From CANJXF01 sp043775015 (GTDB taxonomy: Bacteria; Verrucomicrobiota; Verrucomicrobiia; Limisphaerales; CANJXF01), in contig JAYVSV010000116.1 in the NCBI GenBank assembly GCA_043775015.1, forward strand, positions 1-28,878: a stretch of 28,878 bases of DNA, written 5' to 3'. How positions within the stretch are numbered: position 1 is the stretch's first letter; every line of letters starts with the position of its first letter. The translations under genes were made by a program, and so were the position numbers. Below are positions 8,450 through 17,238 of the stretch, piece after piece. Under the pieces are notes generated by a model. The model saw only the letters and a program-made list of their open reading frames with translations, did not search any database and was not told where the DNA came from.

Positions 8450-8519
8450 TAACATCTCTTCATGTTCGCTTAAGGTTGGTTTCAGTAACTTGGCGCTAGA
8501 AATTTGAAATAGCGCTCGT

Positions 8520-9989
8520 ATGAAACTTAAATTTTTCCTGACTCTCGCGTTCGTCACCCATGTCGTTTCTGTTTCCACCAGTCGCGCTGCGGATGCGCAA
8601 ATTAATTCGTGGTTCACGGACAATTCCGGCAAATATGCCCGGCTTTACCAGACCGTTGCGGACGAAACCGCCGCCAACTCCGTCACCACCTGGAGTCGCG
8701 GCTCGGGCGTGCAATCGTCGCCGGTTTACGCCGGTGTCCGGGAGGTCTCTTACTCGGCGAGCTGGGTTTACATTCGTAGCAGCGGATTGCCGAGCTACAC
8801 GATGGGTCCGTGGTATTTGAACGCGGCCAAGACAAATCTTTTTCCGAACTATCCCGCCAATTCGAAAGTGTTGTATCGCATTCCGCGAAATCCAACCGTG
8901 CCGGTGAGCAAAACTTTGACCGGCCTCGGCGCGATCGGATATTTCGTGAATGGCGTCGCGCTCTTCGACAATCGCGATGCGTTTTATTGGAACGGCACTG
9001 CTGAGGTTCAAGGGAGTGGCTTGTGGAACCGCGATGCCTACGTGAATGAAAGCGTGACCTTCGACGCCGCGCTCGCGCACCAGGCCGGAGCGAATCATCA
9101 TTATCACGCAAACCCGATCGCTCTGCGCTATCAACTCGGTGACCATGTGAACTTCAACTCAGTCAGCAATCGCTACACGGAAAGCGCCAGTGCGCCGACT
9201 CAGCATTCGCCAATTCTCGCCTGGGTGCGCGATGGGTATCCGATTTATGGCCCGTATGGTTATGCAGATCCGACGAACGCTGCGAGCGGTGTGAAGCGAA
9301 TGGTTTCCGGCTTCGTTCCTCGCGATGGCAGCTATGGCAGTTCCAATCTCACCGTCACCGGTCGCACGACGCTTCCGGCCTGGGCGGCGCGCGCGAACAA
9401 TCGCTCCGCCACGTTGTCACTGAGCGAGTATGGCCCGAACGTCCTCCCAGGCGGCCCGAATACCGCCACCAATTATTATGCGATCGGTCATTACATCGAG
9501 GACAACGATTACCTCGGCGATCTCGGCGTGGTGAAAGGCACGAATACCTACGACCTCGACGAATACAATGGCCGCTTTTGCGTCACGCCGGAATATCCCA
9601 ATGGCACTTACGCTTATTTCGTCACGATCACATCGAACGGCGCACCGGCTTATCCCTATAATCTCGGTCGCAGCTTTTACGGCAATCCAACCGGCACGAA
9701 TCTCACCGTGATCCCCGAAGCGGTCACCACCCACTTTGTCGGTGGCGCGAATGCCGAACTGAGAATTGCGACTCCCGTCGTGAGCAACAGCGTGGTCACC
9801 CTCGTCTGGAGCGCGACAGAAGGCGGAACCTATCAGGTCACTACCAGCGGCGACTTGAATTCATGGACGACCAACGCGAGCGGCATCCCGGCAACGTTCA
9901 ATCGCGGGACGAACACAGCGAGCGCTTCCGCCACGAACCGATTCTTCCGCGTCACCCGGACGGCGCTGGCGACCTACGACACGAATTGA
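8520..9989 (+). CDS. YHYH-domain exported protein
   Basis: The 489-residue product begins with a Sec signal peptide (about 1-23, ending SRAADA). The YHYH domain is recognisable by NHHYHANP (192-199) and the downstream HSPILAWVRDGYPIYGPYGYAD block. These His-rich motifs suggest metal binding, but the biochemical role of the family is not established to my knowledge. A C-terminal segment (about 415-489) of beta-rich sequence with SGDLNSW and NRFFRVTR resembles the Ig-like tails common on secreted verrucomicrobial proteins, and is shared in style with the sulfatase at the end of this operon. It is the first gene of a run of five exported proteins; the next start is 14 nt beyond its stop. No good Shine-Dalgarno is seen. 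Confidence 0.85.
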   Translation: MKLKFFLTLAFVTHVVSVSTSRAADAQINSWFTDNSGKYARLYQTVADETAANSVTTWSRGSGVQSSPVYAGVREVSYSASWVYIRSSGLPSYTMGPWYLNAAKTNLFPNYPANSKVLYRIPRNPTVPVSKTLTGLGAIGYFVNGVALFDNRDAFYWNGTAEVQGSGLWNRDAYVNESVTFDAALAHQAGANHHYHANPIALRYQLGDHVNFNSVSNRYTESASAPTQHSPILAWVRDGYPIYGPYGYADPTNAASGVKRMVSGFVPRDGSYGSSNLTVTGRTTLPAWAARANNRSATLSLSEYGPNVLPGGPNTATNYYAIGHYIEDNDYLGDLGVVKGTNTYDLDEYNGRFCVTPEYPNGTYAYFVTITSNGAPAYPYNLGRSFYGNPTGTNLTVIPEAVTTHFVGGANAELRIATPVVSNSVVTLVWSATEGGTYQVTTSGDLNSWTTNASGIPATFNRGTNTASASATNRFFRVTRTALATYDTN

Positions 9990-10003
9990 GAATTTTGCAG
10001 CCA

Positions 10004-11797
10004 ATGAAAACTCGATCCAACGCTTTTTTAAACAGAGCAGTCCGTTTGCTCTGGTTGGGCGCTGGTTTCGTTCTGCTCGGCGGCGCTGCCTTCGCGTCCT
10101 CAATCCAAATTGCGGTGCGTCACACGTTCGCGGGTGAACCGTTGCAGATGGATTCGTTGCGCTACAAGAATGCGGCTGGTGAAACGCTCTCGGTCACCCG
10201 CGTGAGTTATTTGCTTAGCGGATTTGCTTTTGAAAAAGAGAACGGCACCTGGGTGGAAGTAACGAACCAATTCGCGTGGCTGGATGCTGGCACGCGGCGC
10301 GAATGCATCCGGCTCGACGCCATTCCGGAAGGCCGTTATCGCGCGTTGCGTTTTTATTTTGGCCCTGACGCGACGGTGAACCACGCCGATCCGGCAAAAT
10401 TTTCCGCACAGCATGCTTTGAATCCAAACCTCAATGGGCTGCATTGGAACTGGCAGGGCGGTTATATTTTTCTGGCGCTGGAAGGGCTCTATCGCTTCCC
10501 GGCCACGAGCGAGATCAGCGGATTCGCTTACCACTTTGCCCGTGACCCCAACCGCGTTCGCATCACGCTCGCCGGAAAGATTGACCTCACTCGCGACGCG
10601 GGTGTGCAACTTGATTTTGACCTTGGCACTTTGCTGAACGCGCCGCGTCCGCTCTCGTTTGCGAAAGACGGCTCCTCCACCCACTCACGCGAAGGTGATT
10701 CCATCGCGGCGGCGCTGGCCGCGAATTTGCCGGGAGCATTTCACATCCGGCAGATGGAATCGGCTGCATCGGTGACGAGCAAATCTGCGACGATTAAACC
10801 GCTCTACTTGCCGGAAAAATTTACACCGTTTCCGTTCCAGATGAGCGCCACATTCCCGATCCCGGATTTGCCTCGCGACAATCCGCTCATCGAAGAACGG
10901 GTTGCGCTGGGAAAAAAACTTTTCAACGAAACCGCGCTTTCCCGCGGCGTCTCGCTCTCTTGTGCTTCCTGCCACCAGACGACCCGCGCGTTCGCTGATC
11001 CGCGCCGTTTCAGCGTGGGAGTGCGTGATCAAACCGGCACGCGCCAGGCGATGCCGCTCTTCAACCTTGCCTGGAAATCGACTTTTTTTTGGGATGGCCG
11101 CGCACCGTCACTGCGCGCGCAGGTTTTGATTCCGATTCAGGATCACTCGGAAATGGACGAGGTTTTGACGAACGTCGTCGCGAAACTCACCAACGCCAAA
11201 GGCTATGGAGAATTATTTGAAGCCGCGTTTGGTTCGCGGGAAATCACCTCGGAAAAAATTGGTCTCGCGCTCGAACAATTTCTGCTGACGTTAACTTCCT
11301 ACGATTCAAAATTTGATCGCGCACTGAACGGCCAGGCCATGCTCACGACCAACGAGCAACGCGGCTTTGAATTGTTCATGACCGAATACGATCCCCGCAC
11401 CGGTCGCCTCGGCGCGGATTGTTTTCATTGCCACGGCGGCCCACTTTTCAGCGATCACCAATTTCATAACAACGGTTTGGATGCGAAACATGAGAGCGAC
11501 CCGGGACGTTTCAAAGTTACGCAGAACGAAGCGGATCGCGGCAAGTTTTCCACGCCTAGTTTGCGCAACGTTGCGTTGACCGCGCCCTACATGCACGACG
11601 GACGATTCTCTACCTTGGAAGAAGTGATCGAGCACTACAGTCAGAGTGTGAAACGCAGTGCGACGCTCGACCCGAACATTGCCAAACATCCAGAGAGCGG
11701 CCTGCAATTCTCCGCTGAAGACAAGCGGGCGCTCGTCGCATTTTTGAAGACGTTGACCGACGAAAAATACCAAACCCACCTCGCGCAAATCCAATGA
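10004..11797 (+). CDS. MbnP-MbnH fusion: copper-binding protein fused to diheme peroxidase/MauG-family enzyme
   Basis: A 597-residue exported protein combines two normally separate partners. After a signal peptide (about 1-31) comes an MbnP-type domain (about 33-245) with IAVRH at its start, the central GLHWNWQGGYIFLALEG block and GFAYHFARD. Its WNW (148-150) matches the conserved WxW motif whose first Trp is converted to kynurenine in MbnP. A diheme cytochrome c peroxidase/MauG-type domain (about 285-590) follows, with haem motifs CASCH (320-324) and CFHCH (473-477), FFWDGRAPS (361-369) and APYMHDGRF (527-535). In the known pair, MbnH oxidises MbnP so that it can bind Cu(I). ATG 10004 is chosen because it begins the signal peptide; an upstream in-frame ATG at 9863 overlaps the previous gene and adds no plausible leader. 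The next gene overlaps by 4 nt. Confidence 0.9.
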   Translation: MKTRSNAFLNRAVRLLWLGAGFVLLGGAAFASSIQIAVRHTFAGEPLQMDSLRYKNAAGETLSVTRVSYLLSGFAFEKENGTWVEVTNQFAWLDAGTRRECIRLDAIPEGRYRALRFYFGPDATVNHADPAKFSAQHALNPNLNGLHWNWQGGYIFLALEGLYRFPATSEISGFAYHFARDPNRVRITLAGKIDLTRDAGVQLDFDLGTLLNAPRPLSFAKDGSSTHSREGDSIAAALAANLPGAFHIRQMESAASVTSKSATIKPLYLPEKFTPFPFQMSATFPIPDLPRDNPLIEERVALGKKLFNETALSRGVSLSCASCHQTTRAFADPRRFSVGVRDQTGTRQAMPLFNLAWKSTFFWDGRAPSLRAQVLIPIQDHSEMDEVLTNVVAKLTNAKGYGELFEAAFGSREITSEKIGLALEQFLLTLTSYDSKFDRALNGQAMLTTNEQRGFELFMTEYDPRTGRLGADCFHCHGGPLFSDHQFHNNGLDAKHESDPGRFKVTQNEADRGKFSTPSLRNVALTAPYMHDGRFSTLEEVIEHYSQSVKRSATLDPNIAKHPESGLQFSAEDKRALVAFLKTLTDEKYQTHLAQIQ

Positions 11798-13167
11798 ACT
11801 TAAAAAATACAATTCTGATTGGTGAGAAACGGATTCGAGTTCCGCTGTTGAATTTTTCCCGGCTTGGCTATTTCCTCGCGAGCCTCGTTTTATTTTCGCT
11901 GGCCGCATCCAGTGGAGCCGCTGCGGATTGGCCTCGGTTTCGCGGGCCAAACGGCGATGGTGTTGCGACCGATGCAAAGCCACCGACGACCTGGAGCGAT
12001 ACAAAAAATTTGAAATGGAAAAGCGTTTTGCCCGGGCCGGGATCGTCGAGTCCGATCGTGAGCGGCGGGAAAATTTTCGTGACATGCTATTCCGGTTACG
12101 GCGATGGCAGCACGGGTGGAAGCCCGGATAAATTGCAGCGCCACTTGATTTGCATCGACCAGAAGAGCGGAAAAATTCTTTGGGATAAATCAGTGGCGGC
12201 GGAATTGCCGGAAGACGCATTCACCGGATTTCTGACCGAGCACGGATATGCCAGCAGCACGCCAGTGACAGACGGCGAGCGCGTTTATGTTTTCTTTGGA
12301 AAGACCGGCGTGCTCGCCTTCGATCTCGACGGAAAACAACTCTGGAAAGTGAATGTGGGAAAAATGTCGAGCAACCGTCGCTGGGGTTCTGGCGCGAGTC
12401 TGGTGCTCTACAAAAATGTGGTGATCGTCAACGCGTCCGAGGAGAGCCGTTCCATTCGTGCGCTGGATAAATCGACCGGCAAAGAAGTGTGGAAGGCCGA
12501 AGCGGACAGCCTGGAACTTTGCTTTGGCACGCCGGTGCTGGTGGATTGCGGCGGCGGTCGCACGGATGTGGTGATCGGGGTGCCCGGAGAATTGTGGGGA
12601 CTCAATCCCGACACCGGGAAACTACGTTGGTTTGCGGAGACGGGTATTGGTGGAAACGTTTCGCCAAGCGCCGTCGCGGTGGACGGAGTGGTTTACCTCA
12701 CCGGCGGATTTCCCCGACAGGGCAGCGTTGCGGTTCGCGCGGGTGGCAAAGGTGACGTCACGAAAACGAATCTGCTTTGGTCGAGTCAAAATGCGTCTTA
12801 CGTGCCGTCGCCGATGGTGCAGGGCGGAAATTTTTACCTGATTAGCGACCAGGGATTCGCGACTTGTCTCGAAGCGAAAACGGGCAAACTAGTTTACAAA
12901 GAGCGTGTGTCGAGCGCGGGCGCATCTGGACCGGGCGGCAAACCCTTTTACGCTTCGCCGGTTTCAGCGGGCGGCAATTTTTACGCAGTGAGCCGTCGCA
13001 ACGGAACTTTCATCATCGCTTCTAAGAACGAATTCTCCGTTGTGTCGCAAAATAAATTCGCTGGTGACACCAGCGATTTCAACGCCGCCCCGGCGATCGT
13101 GGGCAACCAGATTTTTCTTCGCTCCAACCGTTTTCTTTACTGCATCGATGCCGATGCGGGCGGCTGA
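11794..13167 (+). CDS. PQQ-like beta-propeller repeat protein, exported
   Basis: The 457-residue product has an N-terminal signal (about 24-44, ending SGAAA) and then DWPRFRGPNGDG (45-56), the opening seen in many planctomycete and verrucomicrobial outer-membrane-assembly-like beta-propeller proteins. The rest is a series of propeller blades with repeated G-K-x-LW/VW/LRW units (SGKILWDK, DGKQLWKVN, TGKEVWKAE, TGKLRWFAE). No quinoprotein dehydrogenase catalytic residues can be assigned, so a scaffold, binding or redox-partner role is as likely as catalysis. The start codon overlaps the stop of the MbnP-MbnH fusion gene (ATGA), implying translational coupling and a shared function or location. 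A 30-nt gap separates it from the EF-hand gene. Confidence 0.88.
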   Translation: MNLKNTILIGEKRIRVPLLNFSRLGYFLASLVLFSLAASSGAAADWPRFRGPNGDGVATDAKPPTTWSDTKNLKWKSVLPGPGSSSPIVSGGKIFVTCYSGYGDGSTGGSPDKLQRHLICIDQKSGKILWDKSVAAELPEDAFTGFLTEHGYASSTPVTDGERVYVFFGKTGVLAFDLDGKQLWKVNVGKMSSNRRWGSGASLVLYKNVVIVNASEESRSIRALDKSTGKEVWKAEADSLELCFGTPVLVDCGGGRTDVVIGVPGELWGLNPDTGKLRWFAETGIGGNVSPSAVAVDGVVYLTGGFPRQGSVAVRAGGKGDVTKTNLLWSSQNASYVPSPMVQGGNFYLISDQGFATCLEAKTGKLVYKERVSSAGASGPGGKPFYASPVSAGGNFYAVSRRNGTFIIASKNEFSVVSQNKFAGDTSDFNAAPAIVGNQIFLRSNRFLYCIDADAGG

Positions 13168-13197
13168 GGCGAATGAAAAAAACAAACGAAAGGTAAC

Positions 13198-13620
13198 ATG
13201 AAAAACAAATCGAAAATACTCGTCGGCGCACTTGCCCTGGCCATGTCGGTTGGGTTCGCTACAGCTCAAGATAAACAGGACGGTCCTCCACGCGGTCAGG
13301 GACAAGGTCGTCCCGAACAACACGGTGGTCAGCAAGGTGGCGGTCCCGGCGGCGACGGTCAGCGTCCGCCCGTTCCACCGATCATCGCCGCACTTGATGC
13401 AAATGGCGACGGCGTGATCGACGAAGTGGAGATCAACCAGGCGTCGGCTTCATTGCGCAAGCTCGACAAAAACGGTGACGGAAAACTAACGCTGGATGAA
13501 ATTCGTCCAGCACGTCCCCCGGGTGGTCAGGGCGGTCCCGATGGTCAACGTGGTCCCGGTCAAGGTGGCGGTAGCGGCGGCCAAAACAAAGGTCCGCGCA
13601 ACCATCCGCCCGGCGAATAA
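13198..13620 (+). CDS. Small exported EF-hand protein with Gly/Gln/Pro-rich flanks
   Basis: The 140-residue protein has a signal peptide (1-23, ending ATAQ) and two canonical EF-hand calcium loops: DANGDGVIDEVE (67-78) and DKNGDGKLTLDE (90-101). The loops are flanked on both sides by low-complexity Gly/Gln/Pro-rich segments (about 28-60 and 105-140) that are probably disordered. A good Shine-Dalgarno, GAAAGG at 13188-13193, precedes the ATG; it is the clearest ribosome-binding site in this operon. Small proteins of this design are common among secreted proteins of Verrucomicrobiota and Planctomycetota. Calcium binding is a safe inference; the partner is unknown. Its neighbours suggest it works in the same envelope compartment. 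Confidence 0.88.
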   Translation: MKNKSKILVGALALAMSVGFATAQDKQDGPPRGQGQGRPEQHGGQQGGGPGGDGQRPPVPPIIAALDANGDGVIDEVEINQASASLRKLDKNGDGKLTLDEIRPARPPGGQGGPDGQRGPGQGGGSGGQNKGPRNHPPGE

Positions 13621-13637
13621 TTTTGCGCCAAAATTGC

Positions 13638-15278
13638 ATGATTACTTTTCACTCCACGATCGCACGATGTTTTACTGCTCTGCGAAATGTTCGTGCGTTC
13701 GTGGGTGGAAGTCTTCTCATTGCGGGGCAGATTAGTTTGAGTCACTCCTTGGTTTTGCTGGCGACGGCGTTTGCCATTTCTGCAAATGCCGCGCCGCAAA
13801 ATATTTTACTCATCATCGCGGACGACTACGGGATTGACAGCAGTTCACTTTACAACACGAACGCGGCGGCATCGCAACCGCCCACTCCGAACATCAACGC
13901 GCTGGCGCAAAGCGGCGTGCTCTTCCGCAACGCTTACGCCAACCCGGTTTGCTCGCCGACCCGCGCCTGCCTGATCACCGGCCGCTACGGTTTTCGCACG
14001 GGCATTGGTGATGTGATTGCGGGTGCCAGCAGCCCGACCTTGAGTGCGTCAGAATTAACTTTGCCCGATGCTTTCGCAGCCAACGCATCGCTCGGTTATC
14101 AACTCGCCAGTTTTGGAAAATGGCATTTGGCAAATGGGACCAACACTCCGGGCACGATTGGTGGATGGCCGCATTTCGCTGGTTCGTTGCAAGGAGCCAT
14201 CACCAGCTACACCAACTGGACGAAGACAGTGAACGGCGTTTCGACGGCGGGCTACACGAATTATGCGACGACTGATTTGGTGAATGACGCGTCCGCCTGG
14301 ATTCAAGCGCGCGGCACGAACAACTGGTTTGCCTGGATCGCGTTCAATGCGCCGCATACTCCGCTGCATTTGCCGCCGACAAATCTTTGTCCGCATTACG
14401 CGACACTTTCCGGCACGGCCCAGGACATCTCGGCCAATCCACGAAACTATTTCGAAGCGATGGTGGAAGCGTTGGACACGGAAATCGGACGGTTGCTTGC
14501 ATCGGTGGATCGCACAAAAACACACATTATTTTTCTGGGCGACAACGGAACGCAAAGTGTCGTGCAGCCGCCATTTCCGGCCAATCGCGGCAAAGACACG
14601 CTCTACGAAGGTGGCACGCATGTGCCGTTTATCATCGCCGGACCTGCGGTGGTCAATCCCGGTCGCACCAACGACACGCCGGTCGGCGCGGTGGATGTGT
14701 TCAGCACAATTTTGGAAATGGCGGGCATCAACGTCGTCGCCACGACAGCGAATGTGACGATCGATTCACAAAGTTTGTTCCCGCTGTTGACGAACGATGC
14801 GACGTTATCCCGTTACGCTTACGCTGAACTTTTTGGAAGCAGTGTCGCGGTGAATTCTGCGGGGCGTGCCTTGCGCAACGGACAATTCAAACTGATTCAG
14901 TTCACCAATGGGCAACAGGCACTTTATGATTTATTAAATGATCCGTACGAAGGAACCAATCTTCTCAGCGGCGCACTCAATGCGACACAGCAGGCGCATT
15001 ATTATAGTCTTACTTTGAAAATGGGAGGTTATCAAAACACTCTCGCGGCACCGATGATCACCAGCTCAATTTTTTCGAACTTACAGTTCGCTTTGACCGT
15101 TCAACGCACCTCGAACATGAGCTACACATTGTGGCGGGCATCCATTCTTGACGATCTCGCGTGGGCTCCATTGACCAACGCCGTGGTCGTGACGAACGGC
15201 GCAACGGTCGTCACGCTCACCGATGTCAGCCCAACCAATACACAGAGTTTCTACCGTGTCGTTGGCAGCTCGCCCTAA
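13638..15278 (+). CDS. Exported sulfatase (CSPTR type)
   Basis: This 546-residue sulfatase belongs to the alkaline-phosphatase superfamily. A hydrophobic leader ends near residue 51 (SANAA). NILLIIADDYG (55-65) supplies two metal-binding Asp residues, and CSPTRACLITGRYG (105-118) holds Cys105, which must be converted to formylglycine for activity. FGKWHL and LGDNGT are the conserved Lys/His and Asp/Asn active-site elements. The C-terminal part (about 450-546) is an added beta-rich tail ending SFYRVVGSS, of the same kind as in the YHYH protein. ATG 13638 is preferred; an in-frame TTG at 13623 would add five residues. The gene starts 17 nt after the EF-hand stop, so it is the last gene of the operon. 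The substrate is not predictable. Confidence 0.9.
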   Translation: MITFHSTIARCFTALRNVRAFVGGSLLIAGQISLSHSLVLLATAFAISANAAPQNILLIIADDYGIDSSSLYNTNAAASQPPTPNINALAQSGVLFRNAYANPVCSPTRACLITGRYGFRTGIGDVIAGASSPTLSASELTLPDAFAANASLGYQLASFGKWHLANGTNTPGTIGGWPHFAGSLQGAITSYTNWTKTVNGVSTAGYTNYATTDLVNDASAWIQARGTNNWFAWIAFNAPHTPLHLPPTNLCPHYATLSGTAQDISANPRNYFEAMVEALDTEIGRLLASVDRTKTHIIFLGDNGTQSVVQPPFPANRGKDTLYEGGTHVPFIIAGPAVVNPGRTNDTPVGAVDVFSTILEMAGINVVATTANVTIDSQSLFPLLTNDATLSRYAYAELFGSSVAVNSAGRALRNGQFKLIQFTNGQQALYDLLNDPYEGTNLLSGALNATQQAHYYSLTLKMGGYQNTLAAPMITSSIFSNLQFALTVQRTSNMSYTLWRASILDDLAWAPLTNAVVVTNGATVVTLTDVSPTNTQSFYRVVGSSP

Positions 15279-15287
15279 AACAACGGA

Positions 15288-16793
15288 TTAATTCTTCTCA
15301 GCAGGCAATCGTCCCGGTTCCCGAACACCTTTGCCCGTGCGTTGAGTCAAGCTATCGCCCAGTTCTGCCCGCGCTTTCTCTGCTTCCGTTTCGAGCGTCT
15401 TCACAATTTCAGGATGGCTTTCCGCGACATTTTTTGATTCGCCGATGTCGCTCACCAAATCGTAAAGCTCGCTTTGTTTCACTTCGATCTGCTCATAGCT
15501 GGCAGGGATGCCCTCGCGACCCCCGGCGCGTCCGCTCAATGACCGATACGAATGCGGCAACTGCAATTTCCATCGGCCATCGCCGGTGACCACCGATTGG
15601 AGCTGATTGTTTTCGTAATAAAACCAGTAGGCAGCATGAGGATTTTGCGCGGATCTTTTTGCGGAAAGAATGGGCCACACATCGACGCCATCAATCGGGT
15701 GCGTCGGCAGTTTTGCATCGATGAGTTTTGCGATGGTTGGAAAGATATCGATGTTCATCAGCATCGTTTTTGATTCTGTGCCCGCCGGAATTTTTCCCGG
15801 CCAGCGCATGATGCACGGCACGCGCGTTCCTCCCTCCCACGAAGTGCCTTTTCCTTCGCGCAACGGATGGGCCGAACCGGCATGGTCGCCGTAACTCAGC
15901 CACGGCCCATTGTCCGAGGCAAAAATCACCAGCGTATTTTCTTCAAGGCCGTTTTGCTTCAGCGCCTTCATCACCTCGCCGACCGACCAGTCGATTTCTT
16001 CGATCACGTCGCCATAAAGTCCGCGCGCGCTTTTGCCGCGAAATTTATCGCTCACATGCAACGGAACGTGCGGCATGTTGTGGGCCAGATAGAGCAGGAA
16101 CGGGCGCTTCTGGTTTTTCTCGATGAAGGCCACCGCATGTTCCGTGTACCAGGTGGTGAGCTGGCTTTGTTCTTTGTGAGTGACTTCGGAGATTTTTATT
16201 TTGTCACCTTCGTACAATGGCAAATCTGGATAACCCTTTTTCCGTTTTGCCGCCGCAGCGGATTGCGCCATCTCTGGATGCAGCGGCCACATGTCGTTCG
16301 AATACGGCAGCCCAAAATAGTCATCGAAGCCGTGATGGGTCGGAAGAAATTGTTGCGCATCGCCCAAATGCCATTTGCCAAAAATCGCGGTCGCATAATT
16401 TTTTTGCTTCACCAATTCCGCCAGCGTCATCTCGTTGCTGCTGATGCCAACCTTTGATCCCGGCCCCAGCGCACCATGAATGCCCACACGATTTGGATAA
16501 CAGCCGGTCAGCAACGCGGTGCGTGAGGCGGAACAGACCGGTTGTGCGACATGAAAATTTCGAAAAATCCGGCCTTGCGCGGCGAGTCGATCCAGATTTG
16601 GCGTCGTAAAACCTTTCGCGCCAAAAACGCCCACGTCCGCATAACCCTGGTCATCGGTATAAATGATGACAATGTTCGGTAAAGATTTAGCCGGTAGATT
16701 TGTGGTGGCGAAGCTGCCCAGCAAACAGCCAAGAACGGTGGCGATGCGAGCGGTGCGTGAAAAGTTCAAAAAAAATCTCATGAGCAATAACAT
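15288..16793 (-). CDS. Exported arylsulfatase-like sulfatase (CSASR type)
   Basis: The 501-residue sulfatase has a leader ending about residue 36 (PAKS), then IVIIYTDDQGYAD with metal ligands. VCSASRTALLTGCYPNR contains the formylglycine precursor Cys87 (C-x-A-x-R variant, the one also seen in many S1 bacterial sulfatases). FGKWHLGD and FASDNGPW complete the active site, and the C-terminal subdomain contains SELYDLVSD. It is a simple single-domain enzyme, unlike the adjacent sulfatase with its added tail. Starts at 16793 and 16781 are both plausible; an in-frame ATG at 16943 would add 50 residues with no leader-like character. It is convergent with the first sulfatase, with only 9 bases between the stops and no terminator visible. 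Confidence 0.9.
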   Translation of the reverse strand: MLLLMRFFLNFSRTARIATVLGCLLGSFATTNLPAKSLPNIVIIYTDDQGYADVGVFGAKGFTTPNLDRLAAQGRIFRNFHVAQPVCSASRTALLTGCYPNRVGIHGALGPGSKVGISSNEMTLAELVKQKNYATAIFGKWHLGDAQQFLPTHHGFDDYFGLPYSNDMWPLHPEMAQSAAAAKRKKGYPDLPLYEGDKIKISEVTHKEQSQLTTWYTEHAVAFIEKNQKRPFLLYLAHNMPHVPLHVSDKFRGKSARGLYGDVIEEIDWSVGEVMKALKQNGLEENTLVIFASDNGPWLSYGDHAGSAHPLREGKGTSWEGGTRVPCIMRWPGKIPAGTESKTMLMNIDIFPTIAKLIDAKLPTHPIDGVDVWPILSAKRSAQNPHAAYWFYYENNQLQSVVTGDGRWKLQLPHSYRSLSGRAGGREGIPASYEQIEVKQSELYDLVSDIGESKNVAESHPEIVKTLETEAEKARAELGDSLTQRTGKGVREPGRLPAEKN

Positions 16794-16970
16794 GGTTGAA
16801 TGGTTACTCCGTTTTAAATGCGAATGGGAATCTTTTTGAAGACAGATCACGCTGTCAGATGTGAACTTTAAACTTGAAAAATCAGCGATCCATTTCAGTT
16901 TTGCTGCCGTCAGGCGGGCGTATTGAGTAAACGTCCTGGACATTTTTAAAGAATTGCCGGTTGCTAAAAC

Positions 16971-17216
16971 ATGAAACGAACGCTGCGCATTTTGGCCTTT
17001 GCAATATTGATTTTAGCCTGTGGAATATGGGCGATTACTGGAGCGAATCGCGGATGGACCAAGACGAGCGCACCGATCAAGAAGTTGGATGAAGTTACTG
17101 GCATTGTAGGAATCGAATATGAAAAACGTTTCAGTCCCGGGGTTGATTTCCTCGCGCTGGCGTTGTTCGGTTCAGGAATTCTGCTAGGTTTGTCCTTCGC
17201 GTTCCGTAAACCATAA
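16971..17216 (+). CDS. Small two-span membrane protein, unknown function
   Basis: No family is recognised. The 81-residue product has a basic N-terminus (MKRTLR), a hydrophobic segment (about 7-24), an approximately 30-residue polar loop rich in Lys, Thr and Glu, and a second hydrophobic segment (about 58-77) ending in RKP. The first segment could be a signal anchor. It lies 22 nt before the YceI gene on the same strand, so the two are probably co-transcribed. The 177 bases upstream, between it and the divergent sulfatase, must hold promoters for both, but I see no clear -35/-10 pair. Confidence 0.55.
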   Translation: MKRTLRILAFAILILACGIWAITGANRGWTKTSAPIKKLDEVTGIVGIEYEKRFSPGVDFLALALFGSGILLGLSFAFRKP

Positions 17217-17238
17217 ACTCAAATTGAAAACGATAAAA

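Noticed and set aside
9863..10003. 47-residue N-terminal extension of the MbnP-MbnH gene
   Set aside because: It overlaps the end of the YHYH gene, is rich in Arg/His/Pro and would bury the signal peptide that begins at 10004.
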